From assembly GCF_020524905.1 (NCBI RefSeq), contig NZ_JAIVKI010000003.1:1-64000 (forward strand): a DNA stretch of 64,000 bases, read 5' to 3'. Each line of letters opens with the position of its first letter. The first letter of the stretch is position 1. Below are positions 1 to 7,454 of this stretch, in pieces. The translations under genes and the position numbers were made by a program. The notes beneath the pieces were generated by a model, which was not told the DNA's origin, searched no databases, and saw only the letters and a program-made list of their open reading frames with translations. The DNA is from Microbulbifer variabilis. Its GTDB lineage: Bacteria > Pseudomonadota > Gammaproteobacteria > Pseudomonadales > Cellvibrionaceae.

Positions 1-1068
1 GCGGTTAAAATCCGTGGCACCAATGCCCTGGCCGGCAGTGCAGAGAATAAATTCAATCTCATCGCAACCCGCAAACTTCCCGTCTATGAAAATGGCAGCT
101 GGTCCGCGCCTCAACCCACCCAGGATATAGCCCCATTCTTTGCCTATGTGATCAAGAGCGTCGGCCATACCGACTACCAGATCGGCCTGGAGGAAATGGA
201 GGAACTCCATACCCTGTGGAGCACGCGCGGCGATACCTTCTCGGCGGTATTCGACAACAAAACCACCCTGTTTGAAGCCCTGAAAAAAGTGTTAGCGGTG
301 GGCTATGCCGAGCCCACCCTGGACTATGGCCAAATCATTCCGGTACGCGACGGCCCACGCACGGCGTTCGAACATATGTACCAACCAGACAATATGGTCG
401 GCGAGCTGGAGAGGGATATAAAACTATTTGACCCCGACGAGCCGGACGGCATTGAGGTGGAATACTTCGACCCGCAAACCTGGAAACCGGCCACAGTGCT
501 CTGCACCTTACCGGGAGATCTCGGGCAAGCGCCGAAAAAGGTCCGGGCATTTGGTATCACCGATAAAACCAAAGCCTGGCGCTTCGGCATGCGGCAAAGG
601 CGCACACAGCGCTACCGCCGCATCCGCTACAGCTTTAAGACGGAAATGGACGGCCTCAACAGCCGCTATCTGAGCTACTGCGCCCTTGCCGACGATATCC
701 CCGGATACTCGCAGACGGGCAGGGTATTGGGAGTCAGCGGGCAAGAAATCACCCTGGATGCGGAGCTGGAGTGGGGCATAGGTAGGCACTACCTCGCCCT
801 GCGTAAACCAGATGGCACCCTGTCCGGCCTCTATACGGCTACGCGAACCGACAGCGCCAATATCGTAACGATAGATTCCAATCTGGATTTTACGCCCACA
901 CTAGATGGCAGCATGGAACCGCCGCTGTATATGTTCGGCCAGGCCGAGCGCTGGAGCCACCCGGCACTCATCACCGATATTAAACCCAGCGGCACCGAGC
1001 GGGTGGGTATGACCGCGGTTAACTACGATGAACGGGTTTATGCGGATGATGATAGTAGTCCTGGTTGA
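1..1068 (+). CDS. Phage tail-tip / host-specificity protein (J/TipJ-like), 5' end cut by window
   Basis: The reading frame is open from base 1, so only the C-terminal ~355 residues are visible and no start can be assigned; the GTG at 148 is internal. The visible start (AVKIRGTNALAGSAENKF..., then TRKLPVY and a PTQDIAPFFAYV stretch) resembles the central part of tail-tip proteins of the lambda J / TipJ family, which sit at the end of siphophage tails and contact the host receptor. This is family recognition by eye. The product ends in a short acidic tail (DDDSSPG). It is the only clear virion gene here and marks the left part of the window as prophage. The structural cluster should continue to the left. 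The genes to its right read as cargo. Confidence 0.72.
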   Translation, partial: AVKIRGTNALAGSAENKFNLIATRKLPVYENGSWSAPQPTQDIAPFFAYVIKSVGHTDYQIGLEEMEELHTLWSTRGDTFSAVFDNKTTLFEALKKVLAVGYAEPTLDYGQIIPVRDGPRTAFEHMYQPDNMVGELERDIKLFDPDEPDGIEVEYFDPQTWKPATVLCTLPGDLGQAPKKVRAFGITDKTKAWRFGMRQRRTQRYRRIRYSFKTEMDGLNSRYLSYCALADDIPGYSQTGRVLGVSGQEITLDAELEWGIGRHYLALRKPDGTLSGLYTATRTDSANIVTIDSNLDFTPTLDGSMEPPLYMFGQAERWSHPALITDIKPSGTERVGMTAVNYDERVYADDDSSPG

Positions 1069-1109
1069 GAGCTAAGAAGGTTATGAAATCATTGATACCA
1101 AAATAGTAT

Positions 1110-2153
1110 TTAATAATCTTCAACTGGCAACAGGATGTCCTTTCTACCATCAAATAATACTTCAGAGAAATTAGTGATTATTTCATTTGAATTGCTGAAT
1201 GATATATTCAAGGTTACGTTGTAATTATTTGAGAATGGCATGACAGTTTGGAAGTAATCAATGAATATTGTTTCTTTAGTTTCTGAATCATAGATGGCAC
1301 TGTCATGATTTGGGCCACTAATTTCTGCCGTGCATGCTATCTCTGCTTCTATAGAGATTTCAGCAAAACCATCTCCAATTTTAATTATATCCATCTCCTG
1401 GATCTCAATGTTGGTCACTGAGACATCTTCTACATGGTTGTCGTGGTAGTTTCCTTCATATTCGAAACCGCAGTATTCAAATGCTTCTTTGATTGTTTCT
1501 ATAATTCTATTTTCATGTAATGCTAGTAGGTGTTCGACGTGGCTTGTTGATTTCTTATCTTTGTTATATATATTTAGAAATGCCGAAATCTGATCCAGGC
1601 TTAAGCAAGTTGTATTTGAGTTACAATAACCTTTCAGGTCATTGTCTTCACTTATTACGTATGCTTTTTGTTTTTTTTGGTCTAGAATATTCTTAAGGCT
1701 TAGCAGGGATATGGCGTCAGGAAATTCATGCTTTTTCTTGCCAGGGTTGAAGGATTTCTCACCTTTGAAGTAAAGATCAATCAACTCTCGGTTACAGATG
1801 CTATTTGGGTCTAAAATTTGTATGTTTGACTCTGATATGTATCTTTCCCATCTAGCTATAGCGATTTTTTCTATATCTTCGCTGCAGAGAAGATTCTGAG
1901 AATTTTTGAATATTTCAGGTAAACTTTCATCTAAAAAATTAAGTTCTCTCATTAACTCTTTATGCGTGTCTCGGGCCTTGGATATCTTGGCTTTTATTTT
2001 TCCGGTTACTTCCTCTTTGATGACTTCGGAAATGTAAATATTGATCTGCTTATCTTTGCCGAGCTCGCGTATATGGGATAGTTCAGGGCATTCAAATTTG
2101 AAGTTGTGTTTTTGAAATGCTTGGGTGTCGATAAATATATTATTTGTTTCCAT
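1110..2153 (-). CDS. PIN-domain protein (DUF4935-like)
   Basis: 347 residues. The N-terminus (NNIFIDTQAF) carries the first acidic residue of a PIN nuclease fold. Residues near 140-175 contain FPDAISLLSL and then VISEDNDL, which match the later acidic positions of PIN domains; DUF4935 proteins have this layout. The C-terminal ~130 residues are an acidic, beta-rich-looking extension of unknown role. PIN domains are Mg-dependent ribonucleases, but no antitoxin partner abuts this gene. It is visibly AT-rich compared with the tail gene and umuDC, and it opposes its neighbours on the minus strand, as cargo (moron) genes at phage ends often do. No clear ribosome-binding site precedes the ATG. A role in phage defence is inference. 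Confidence 0.6.
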   Translation of the reverse strand: METNNIFIDTQAFQKHNFKFECPELSHIRELGKDKQINIYISEVIKEEVTGKIKAKISKARDTHKELMRELNFLDESLPEIFKNSQNLLCSEDIEKIAIARWERYISESNIQILDPNSICNRELIDLYFKGEKSFNPGKKKHEFPDAISLLSLKNILDQKKQKAYVISEDNDLKGYCNSNTTCLSLDQISAFLNIYNKDKKSTSHVEHLLALHENRIIETIKEAFEYCGFEYEGNYHDNHVEDVSVTNIEIQEMDIIKIGDGFAEISIEAEIACTAEISGPNHDSAIYDSETKETIFIDYFQTVMPFSNNYNVTLNISFSNSNEIITNFSEVLFDGRKDILLPVEDY

Positions 2154-2249
2154 AAAGCGACGATTTGTAGTGTTTAGGTTTTTAACATTTTGACACTTAA
2201 TATGATTGGAAGCAAAATCCAGCCGATGCTTTCGGAATAGAGTGTTAAT

Positions 2250-2744
2250 ATGCGCTTACTCCTTATATTTGGCATGATAGTTTTTCTAAGCGGCTGCTAC
2301 GAAGCTGTGCCCGAGGCTTACGATCGCCGGCAGTGGCTCTCCGGCTGGTCTGATGTCGATGGTGACTGCCAGAGCACGCGCCAGGAGCTACTGATTCGCC
2401 TCTCTCTGGCTCCGGTGACCTTTAGCAATGAAAGGGCTTGCACCGTCGTTTCGGGCTTATGGATGGACCCCTATAGCGGCCAGTTTTTCCAAAAGGCTTC
2501 GGATCTGGATGTGGAGCATATAGTCCCGCTCGCCTGGGCCCATAAGCACGGCGGTGCCAACTGGACTCGAGAGCAGCGTCGGGCCTTCGCCGAAGACCCG
2601 GCCAACCTCTGGCTGGTGGATGACGGCCACAATCAAAGCAAGGGCGACAAAGGCCCCGATGAATGGTTGCCCCCCTACCAACCCGCTCGCGCTATTTATG
2701 CCCAACAGTTTCAGCTCATTGCGAAGAGGTATGGGTTGATGTGA
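2250..2744 (+). CDS. HNH endonuclease family lipoprotein (DUF1524-like)
   Basis: 164 residues. The N-terminus MRLLLIFGMIVFLSGCYEA is a lipoprotein signal with a LSGC lipobox, so the mature protein should be tethered in the envelope. The body holds an HNH-type core: DVEHIVPLAWA (catalytic His after the acidic residue), then NLWLVDDGHNQSKGDKGP with the conserved Asn, His and Lys of the DUF1524/GmrSD-C-like HNH family. Secreted and envelope-attached members of this nuclease family are known. In a prophage setting it could attack incoming DNA or simply be a scavenging nuclease; neither is shown. It stands alone between the opposing PIN gene and the unknown pair at 2912-3870. Confidence 0.7.
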   Translation: MRLLLIFGMIVFLSGCYEAVPEAYDRRQWLSGWSDVDGDCQSTRQELLIRLSLAPVTFSNERACTVVSGLWMDPYSGQFFQKASDLDVEHIVPLAWAHKHGGANWTREQRRAFAEDPANLWLVDDGHNQSKGDKGPDEWLPPYQPARAIYAQQFQLIAKRYGLM

Positions 2745-2911
2745 ATAATTAAATTATTTTAATTTTGCTATCGCCAAGTGTGCCGGTCGTTGTGGGAACC
2801 TATGAAGTGCTTAATCTGTACCTCAAGGTTACATTGTGGTATGGATAAGGGCTCTATTGGGTATCGATATTGTTACTCAAGCTGATCGGAAGCATTAGTT
2901 ACCATTGATAT

Positions 2912-3466
2912 ATGGTGGTTAAAAATCAAACCCACAGAAAGGATTCACTAGGTAGTATGGCTGGACATTACTTATTAAGGCAGACCCATGAAAAGACCTC
3001 TGTAATAACAGTAGGAGGTTCCAATTACACTATCCAGGTTAGCTATCATGATGTGGCTGGCATTACCGGAAAAGCAGTTGGAATCAAGTTTACAAATGCT
3101 AGTGGAAGTATGGATTCTTCAGTGATGGGCAAAACCAATGGACTATCTTTGGCCAGGGCCATTGGAACCCGAGCGACAGAAATGATCCTACCGGATTTGC
3201 CTAGTATTTCTATTGTAGGCTTTTATCTTTTGACTGATGATCTGGGTAGGCGTAAAGCCAATGCAATTCATATAAAAAATCGTGCATATGGACACGGTGC
3301 GAGGGAGATTTATAAACATCTCAAACACAAACTCCCGCATTTTATTGCTCTTCATACCGATGGTGGTATTGGGTGGTTTATGAGCGATGTAAAAATTTCA
3401 GAAACAGATCAATACCGAATTTTTGAGCAAGAACTTGCGAAACCTTTGGAGGTCTTGCCATGTTAA
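2912..3466 (+). CDS. Hypothetical protein, first gene of an unknown pair
   Basis: 184 residues, not recognised. No signal peptide, membrane segment or catalytic motif stands out. The middle is Gly/Ser/Thr-rich with a predicted alpha/beta look. The C-terminal part has GHGAREIYKHLKHKLPHF and ALHTDGGIGWF. The start is uncertain: neither the ATG at 2912 nor the in-frame ATG at 2957 has a convincing ribosome-binding site. Its last codons overlap the start of the next gene (3460), so the two are translationally coupled and probably work together. Base use is more AT-rich than umuDC downstream, consistent with acquired cargo. Confidence 0.55.
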   Translation: MVVKNQTHRKDSLGSMAGHYLLRQTHEKTSVITVGGSNYTIQVSYHDVAGITGKAVGIKFTNASGSMDSSVMGKTNGLSLARAIGTRATEMILPDLPSISIVGFYLLTDDLGRRKANAIHIKNRAYGHGAREIYKHLKHKLPHFIALHTDGGIGWFMSDVKISETDQYRIFEQELAKPLEVLPC

Positions 3467-3870
3467 TCAAAGCTGATGATGACCAGTACTTTGTTCTTCC
3501 TGACGATATTGCTGAGTCAATAATATCTGACCCTACCATTGATCCCACAATGGAGGGCGTGCCCGATTTCTCTGCCCAGGATGTCAATATATTGGTGCAC
3601 TCTAGTCTCGGTTACATGATGGATGACAAGCTCTCGCTGGAAGAAAATTTTCAGATGATTCGCGAGGATTTCTCAGGTCGCCGACAAGCATCAGAAGAGA
3701 ACCGATTAAAGGCCAGGCAGCTCATCGAAAAATACAATAATGAAATCACCATAAATCAAATTGGTGTTTGTAACGTTGAGGATGTTATTCAGACAAAAGA
3801 AGAGCAGGAAGCTATTCTGAGGGAGCGATACCCCGAATTTGGCAAGTTGCCAATTAAGAATGAAGACTAA
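3460..3870 (+). CDS. Hypothetical protein, second gene of an unknown pair
   Basis: 136 residues, not recognised. The ATG lies inside the end of the preceding gene with a GGAGG ribosome-binding site about 6 bases upstream, so start and coupling are well supported. The protein is acidic at the N-terminus (KADDDQYFVLPDDIAESI) and mainly helical in appearance, with a charged central segment (REDFSGRRQASEENRLKARQ). No signal peptide or membrane segment is seen. The overlap and size ratio would suit a toxin/immunity or effector/inhibitor pair, but nothing in the sequence proves this. Confidence 0.62.
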   Translation: MLIKADDDQYFVLPDDIAESIISDPTIDPTMEGVPDFSAQDVNILVHSSLGYMMDDKLSLEENFQMIREDFSGRRQASEENRLKARQLIEKYNNEITINQIGVCNVEDVIQTKEEQEAILRERYPEFGKLPIKNED

Positions 3871-3956
3871 TTCTGGTTTCTGGCTAGGCTTGCAGTTGAT
3901 GGTATGGATTGCCCAAATTTTCACTGTTTAAGTGAAATAGCTAAAGGAGGTGCAGT

Positions 3957-4175
3957 GTGGAATACCAGCCGTACATTGAGGTTGATCCGCAAATAAGGGG
4001 AGGGAAAGCCTGTGTGACAGGGACCAGGATAGCCGTAGTGGATATTTTGCAGATGCTCAGCGCTGGCATGACCACTAGCGAAATCATCGAAGACTTTCCC
4101 AACCTGGACGAAACCAAAATACGCGCGGCAATAGGATATGCCGCCGATAATCTTCCGAAAGGCAATGAGGTCTAA
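3957..4175 (+). CDS. DUF433 antitoxin-like protein
   Basis: 72 residues with a GTG start fixed by a strong AAAGGAGGT site just upstream. The pattern GGKACVTGTRIAVVDIL followed by EIIEDFPNL and KIRAAIGYA is the compact DUF433 winged-helix fold, which spans the whole protein. DUF433 proteins usually sit directly upstream of a DUF5615 PIN-like toxin. Here the next gene, 1 base away, is an opposing XRE regulator, so the usual partner is absent. The only PIN protein nearby (1110-2153) is of another type and lies on the other strand. It may be a leftover antitoxin or a DNA-binding regulator on its own. Confidence 0.8.
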   Translation: MEYQPYIEVDPQIRGGKACVTGTRIAVVDILQMLSAGMTTSEIIEDFPNLDETKIRAAIGYAADNLPKGNEV

Positions 4176-4176
4176 T

Positions 4177-4518
4177 TTAACGTCGGCTCTTCCATAACTG
4201 GTAGGTGCTCTCAATCATCCGATGGATATGCCTACGAAACTCTTGCGGTAGCTTCGAATAAAGCTGCGCAATCAGCGGCGGAAAGGGAATCTGCGCGAAG
4301 TGGTGCAGATTCTCGGCCCCGTATACCTCTGCCAAAGTAATCCCCACCGCCTCACACCAAGCCGGCAGCAGCTCCGCCGGCAGCTTCTGACTGCCTGTTT
4401 CCATTTTCGAAATCTGAGATGGCGTTAGCCCCAGCTGGTTGGCTAACTGTGCAATCGTCTTCCCCTTCAATTTCCGTGCGTTGCGCAGGCGTTTGCCCAG
4501 TGTCCCGGCCTCAAACAT
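4177..4518 (-). CDS. XRE-family transcriptional regulator
   Basis: 113 residues. Residues ~8-62 form a Cro/C1-type helix-turn-helix (LGKRLRNARKLKGKTIAQLA, then LGLTPSQISKMETGSQKLP). The C-terminal half is a short helical tail with a basic end (WKSRR) and has no peptidase or dimerisation domain that I recognise. Within a prophage such a gene usually sets lysogenic control or regulates a neighbouring cargo operon. It is divergent from the small ORF at 4764. The 245-base gap between them holds a perfect inverted repeat (4583-4599) that is a likely operator. The stop lies 1 base from the DUF433 stop (tail to tail). Confidence 0.82.
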   Translation of the reverse strand: MFEAGTLGKRLRNARKLKGKTIAQLANQLGLTPSQISKMETGSQKLPAELLPAWCEAVGITLAEVYGAENLHHFAQIPFPPLIAQLYSKLPQEFRRHIHRMIESTYQLWKSRR

Positions 4519-4582
4519 CTAGCCGTATTAGGTACTCCCGTAATAACAAATTTTCGATTTTCGAAATAAAACCGCATTTTGC

Positions 4583-4599
4583 ATTTCTAAATTAGAAAT
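4583..4599. promoter_or_regulatory. Candidate operator: 8-bp perfect inverted repeat in XRE divergent region
   Basis: ATTTCTAA and TTAGAAAT flank a single A. The repeat lies between the XRE gene and the divergent ORF at 4764. A related TTTTCGATTTTCGAAA stretch is found about 30 bases to its left. Binding by the XRE protein is inferred from position and symmetry. Confidence 0.45.
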
Positions 4600-4763
4600 A
4601 ATCCAGAATCTTTATTTATTGAGTGTGATTTTGATAGTAGCGTTGGGGTGTTTGTCGCCAAAAGCCCGCACAAATCACTGAAGGGATTCACTGCGACAGG
4701 CCATCGCCGCTCGGAGGCTCCTGCGGCGTTGAGGTTTTTGAAGTTCCTACACGGAGGTAGAAC

Positions 4764-4973
4764 ATGCCAATGACTGCTCATATTCAACAGCTTCACCACG
4801 TCACTAATCTATGTGCCGGCCTGGAATGGGTTGCGGGCTGTCCCAATCAGACGGCGCGCACCACCTTGCTGCAGCTGATTGGCAAGGAGGTGGGGGATAC
4901 GCTCAAAGGCGTTATCTTCGCTGTTGAGGAAAAGGCCGTTGCTGGAAACCTGACAAAGGGGGAGGCGGCCTAG
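4764..4973 (+). CDS. Small hypothetical protein upstream of umuDC
   Basis: 69 residues, not recognised. The ATG has a clear GGAGGT ribosome-binding site at 4753-4758, which is the main support for this being real. The protein is helical in appearance, with two Cys (LCAGLEWVAGC) and no transmembrane segment. It is the first gene on the plus strand after the XRE regulator and would be under that regulator's divergent promoter. About 120 bases later comes the SOS-controlled umuD. It may be a small phage regulatory protein. Confidence 0.45.
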   Translation: MPMTAHIQQLHHVTNLCAGLEWVAGCPNQTARTTLLQLIGKEVGDTLKGVIFAVEEKAVAGNLTKGEAA

Positions 4974-5057
4974 TCGGCTGTTGGGGCCGGTGCCGCGAGT
5001 AGTATCGGCCTCATAGTCATCCATTCCCCTTGCCGGTTGGAGTCCTGTAGCAATAAA

Positions 5058-5073
5058 CTGTATGTATATACAG
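5058..5073 (+). promoter_or_regulatory. LexA (SOS) box of umuDC
   Basis: CTGT, eight A/T-rich bases, then ACAG: an exact match to the enterobacterial-type LexA consensus CTGT-N8-ACAG. It lies 17 bases before the umuD ATG. The site predicts repression by LexA and induction after DNA damage. Confidence 0.9.
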
Positions 5074-5090
5074 TATTTAGGGTTTCCAGT

Positions 5091-5480
5091 ATGAAGCTTT
5101 CCTCGCTCTACAGCCATGGCGTTGCCTGTGGCTTTCCTTCTCCCGCCGATGACCACAAGGAGGCGGCTCTTAGCCTGGATGAACACCTGATCACCAAGCC
5201 TGCGGCAACCTTTATGGCGCGGGCGAATGGGGATTCCATGATGGGGCTCGGCATCTTCGACAAGGATCTGTTGATTGTCGATCGCTCGCTAACCCCTGCC
5301 CATGGGGATGTGGTTGTGGTGGCCCTGGATGGCCAGCTCACCTGCAAAGTGCTGGACCAGCAGCAGGGGCGGCTGCTCTCTGCCAATGATGATTACGCCC
5401 CGATCCCTATTTGGGAGGGGCAGGAGTTGATTGTGGAGGGGGTGGTGAAAGCTTCGGTGCGTTACCACCGGCCGCGCTGA
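5091..5480 (+). CDS. umuD: UmuD: LexA-family autoproteolytic subunit of DNA polymerase V
   Basis: 129 residues from the ATG at 5091, close to the ~139 of E. coli UmuD. An upstream TTG at 5037 would place the LexA box inside the gene and is rejected. The self-cleavage site is Cys13-Gly14 (HGVACGFPSPADD). The catalytic dyad is Ser49 (ANGDSMM) and Lys86 (LTCKVL). After RecA-stimulated cleavage UmuD' joins UmuC to form the translesion polymerase. The stop codon abuts the umuC start, so the pair is one operon. A copy inside a prophage is common and may raise mutagenesis of host or phage under stress. Confidence 0.95.
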   Translation: MKLSSLYSHGVACGFPSPADDHKEAALSLDEHLITKPAATFMARANGDSMMGLGIFDKDLLIVDRSLTPAHGDVVVVALDGQLTCKVLDQQQGRLLSANDDYAPIPIWEGQELIVEGVVKASVRYHRPR

Positions 5481-6734
5481 ATGCTGGTACTGGTGGATTG
5501 CAACAGCTGCTATGCCAGCTGCGAGCAGATATTCCGGCCGGACTTGCGCGGGCGCCCGGTGGTGGTGCTCTCCAATAACGACGGCTTTGTGGTGGCGCGC
5601 TCCAAAGAGGCGAAGCTATTAGGCATTGGCGACTTGGAGCCCTTCTTCAAGGTTCAGCACCTGCTGCGCGCCCATCGGGTGGCGATCTTCTCCAGCAATT
5701 ATCCACTGTATGGCGATATCTCTCACCGGGTAATGACCACCCTGCGCGAGTTTGGCCCCAACGTGGAGGTCTACAGCATCGACGAGATGTTTTTGGACCT
5801 GCACGGTTTGCAGGAGGATTGGCTGGACTACGGCCGCAAAATCCGCAACACGCTCTGGCGTAATATCCGTATGCCCGTGGGTGTGGGTATCGCCCCCAGT
5901 AAAACGCTGGCCAAGCTCGCCAACCGCGCAGCCAAGAAAATCCCCAAGTGCGATGGTGTTTGTGCGTTGGATACGCCGGAGAAATGGCAGTGGATGCAGC
6001 GCCGCACCGCTGTGAATGACGTGTGGGGTATAGGTCGTCGCCTCACCAAGCGCCTGGCGGATTTCGGCATAGAGACCGCCTACGACCTGGCGCAGGCCAA
6101 CCCGAAAATCCTGCGCCGCCGTATCAATGTGAATATTGAGCGCACTATTGAGGAATTGAACGGGATTCCCTGCCTGGGTTTGGAGGAAGAGCCCCCGGCG
6201 AAGAAGCAGATCTATTGCACCCGTTCCTTCGGTGAAAAGCTCACCGACCTAGCACCGATACTGCAAGCCGCCACCCTCTATGCCAGCAGGGCCGCAGAGA
6301 AACTGCGCGCACAGAAATCGCTTGTTAAGTCGATTCACCTATTCCTGCACACTTCACCCCACGAACCCAACTACTATAGCCGCAGTGCCGTAGTACAGAC
6401 CCCATACCCCACCGATGACACGCGGGTAATCGTGCGGCTGGTAAGAGAGGCCATTGCGGATTTATATCGCCCAGGCTGCCGCTTTATGAAAGCAGGCGTT
6501 GGGTTAATCGAGATAATCCCCTGCGCACTGGGGCAGGGTGATTTGTTTACCCCAGGGCAATCGCTCAGGGCAGGGCAGACCATGCAAGCGATGGACCGGA
6601 TCAATAACAAGTTTGGTCGCGGGACTTTGTTCCTGGGGGCTGAGGGTATCCAGAAGAAATGGAAGATGCGGCAGGCATTTACCTCGCCTGCCTATACCAC
6701 TCGGTGGGGGGATTTGCCGAGAGTGCTGACTTGA
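5481..6734 (+). CDS. umuC: UmuC: Y-family translesion DNA polymerase V catalytic subunit
   Basis: 417 residues, near the usual ~420. The start follows the umuD stop with no gap. The palm motifs are intact: LVDCNSCYASCEQ at the N-terminus (first metal-binding Asp) and YSIDEMFLDL (Asp-Glu pair) near residue 100. A SNNDGFVVARSKEAK fingers region lies between them. The helix-hairpin-helix segment (NDVWGIGRRLTKRL) and the little-finger plus UmuC C-terminal domain follow. It copies past damaged bases together with UmuD'2. The last 43 bases overlap, tail to tail, with the opposing FRG gene. Confidence 0.96.
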   Translation: MLVLVDCNSCYASCEQIFRPDLRGRPVVVLSNNDGFVVARSKEAKLLGIGDLEPFFKVQHLLRAHRVAIFSSNYPLYGDISHRVMTTLREFGPNVEVYSIDEMFLDLHGLQEDWLDYGRKIRNTLWRNIRMPVGVGIAPSKTLAKLANRAAKKIPKCDGVCALDTPEKWQWMQRRTAVNDVWGIGRRLTKRLADFGIETAYDLAQANPKILRRRINVNIERTIEELNGIPCLGLEEEPPAKKQIYCTRSFGEKLTDLAPILQAATLYASRAAEKLRAQKSLVKSIHLFLHTSPHEPNYYSRSAVVQTPYPTDDTRVIVRLVREAIADLYRPGCRFMKAGVGLIEIIPCALGQGDLFTPGQSLRAGQTMQAMDRINNKFGRGTLFLGAEGIQKKWKMRQAFTSPAYTTRWGDLPRVLT

Positions 6735-7444
6735 GGTAGCGCGAGTAAGTTTCCTTTTTGTGTGCTTTCATGTTTCCAATTGAGATATTTGCAAAGTCCC
6801 TCAAGATCTGGGAACAAAGTTCGGCTGCTGACCCCGTGTCGATCCAAAGATTCTAGGAGCAATTCCCTGGCGGATTTTGGGATACATATTTCTATTACAG
6901 ATTTTTTTATTTCTCTGTTTTGTTCTAAAGGTACAAATTTTTTAGTTTTTTCTGAGTATTTGTGTGCAGTAAACCACCCATGTTGTGCGATGATGCGGGG
7001 GTTATTGAGGTTAGGACGAATTACCTGAGTTTTTCCTGGTTCAAATGGTCCTTTTTGATTTTCGCTTAAGAACTGATCAGCGCTCAGCACATAAACGAAT
7101 ACATCTCCTTTTTTTCTGTCACTGCAAGCAAAGTAGAGTGCCGCTAAAGGATTGCTAGTCCAATCTAACAGCCTAGTTTTCATGCCAAAGTGTTGAGCTA
7201 CTACCAACAGCTCCCAGTCATCCATGTCAGTTCTAGGGAGAATAGATGCCCCCATTCTTCTAAGTTCTTTTATCAGTTCTTTTTCTTCAGTTGTAGAGTC
7301 ATGAGAAGGGGTATCTCTTGCAATACTTGGTAATAGCTTCCCTTTAGTGGCTTGTCCACGGAATAACATGGTTCCTTCGAATTCACATAATGATTCCACT
7401 TCGTGTACAAATTCCGCAAAGCTGCTCGCTGACCTAGATTCCAT
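6692..7444 (-). CDS. FRG-domain protein
   Basis: About 250 residues. The start at 7444 is preferred because AAGGGA lies at good spacing; a GTG at 7462 is the alternative. The N-terminal half has the FRG pattern: FRGQATKGKLLPSIAR (which names the family), then MDDWELLVVAQHFGMKTRLLDWTSNPLAALYFAC. FRG domains are of uncertain biochemical function; related sequences occur in defence and toxin contexts. The gene sits beside the integrase at the edge of the element, a usual place for cargo, and its base composition is AT-rich. The C-terminus overlaps umuC by 43 bases. A defence role is inference. Confidence 0.8.
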   Translation of the reverse strand: MESRSASSFAEFVHEVESLCEFEGTMLFRGQATKGKLLPSIARDTPSHDSTTEEKELIKELRRMGASILPRTDMDDWELLVVAQHFGMKTRLLDWTSNPLAALYFACSDRKKGDVFVYVLSADQFLSENQKGPFEPGKTQVIRPNLNNPRIIAQHGWFTAHKYSEKTKKFVPLEQNREIKKSVIEICIPKSARELLLESLDRHGVSSRTLFPDLEGLCKYLNWKHESTQKGNLLALPQVSTLGKSPHRVV

Positions 7445-7454
7445 TGGCTGTCCC

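Noticed and set aside
5037-5090. Upstream TTG start for umuD
   Set aside because: It would place the LexA box inside the coding region; the ATG at 5091 gives the usual length and cleavage site.
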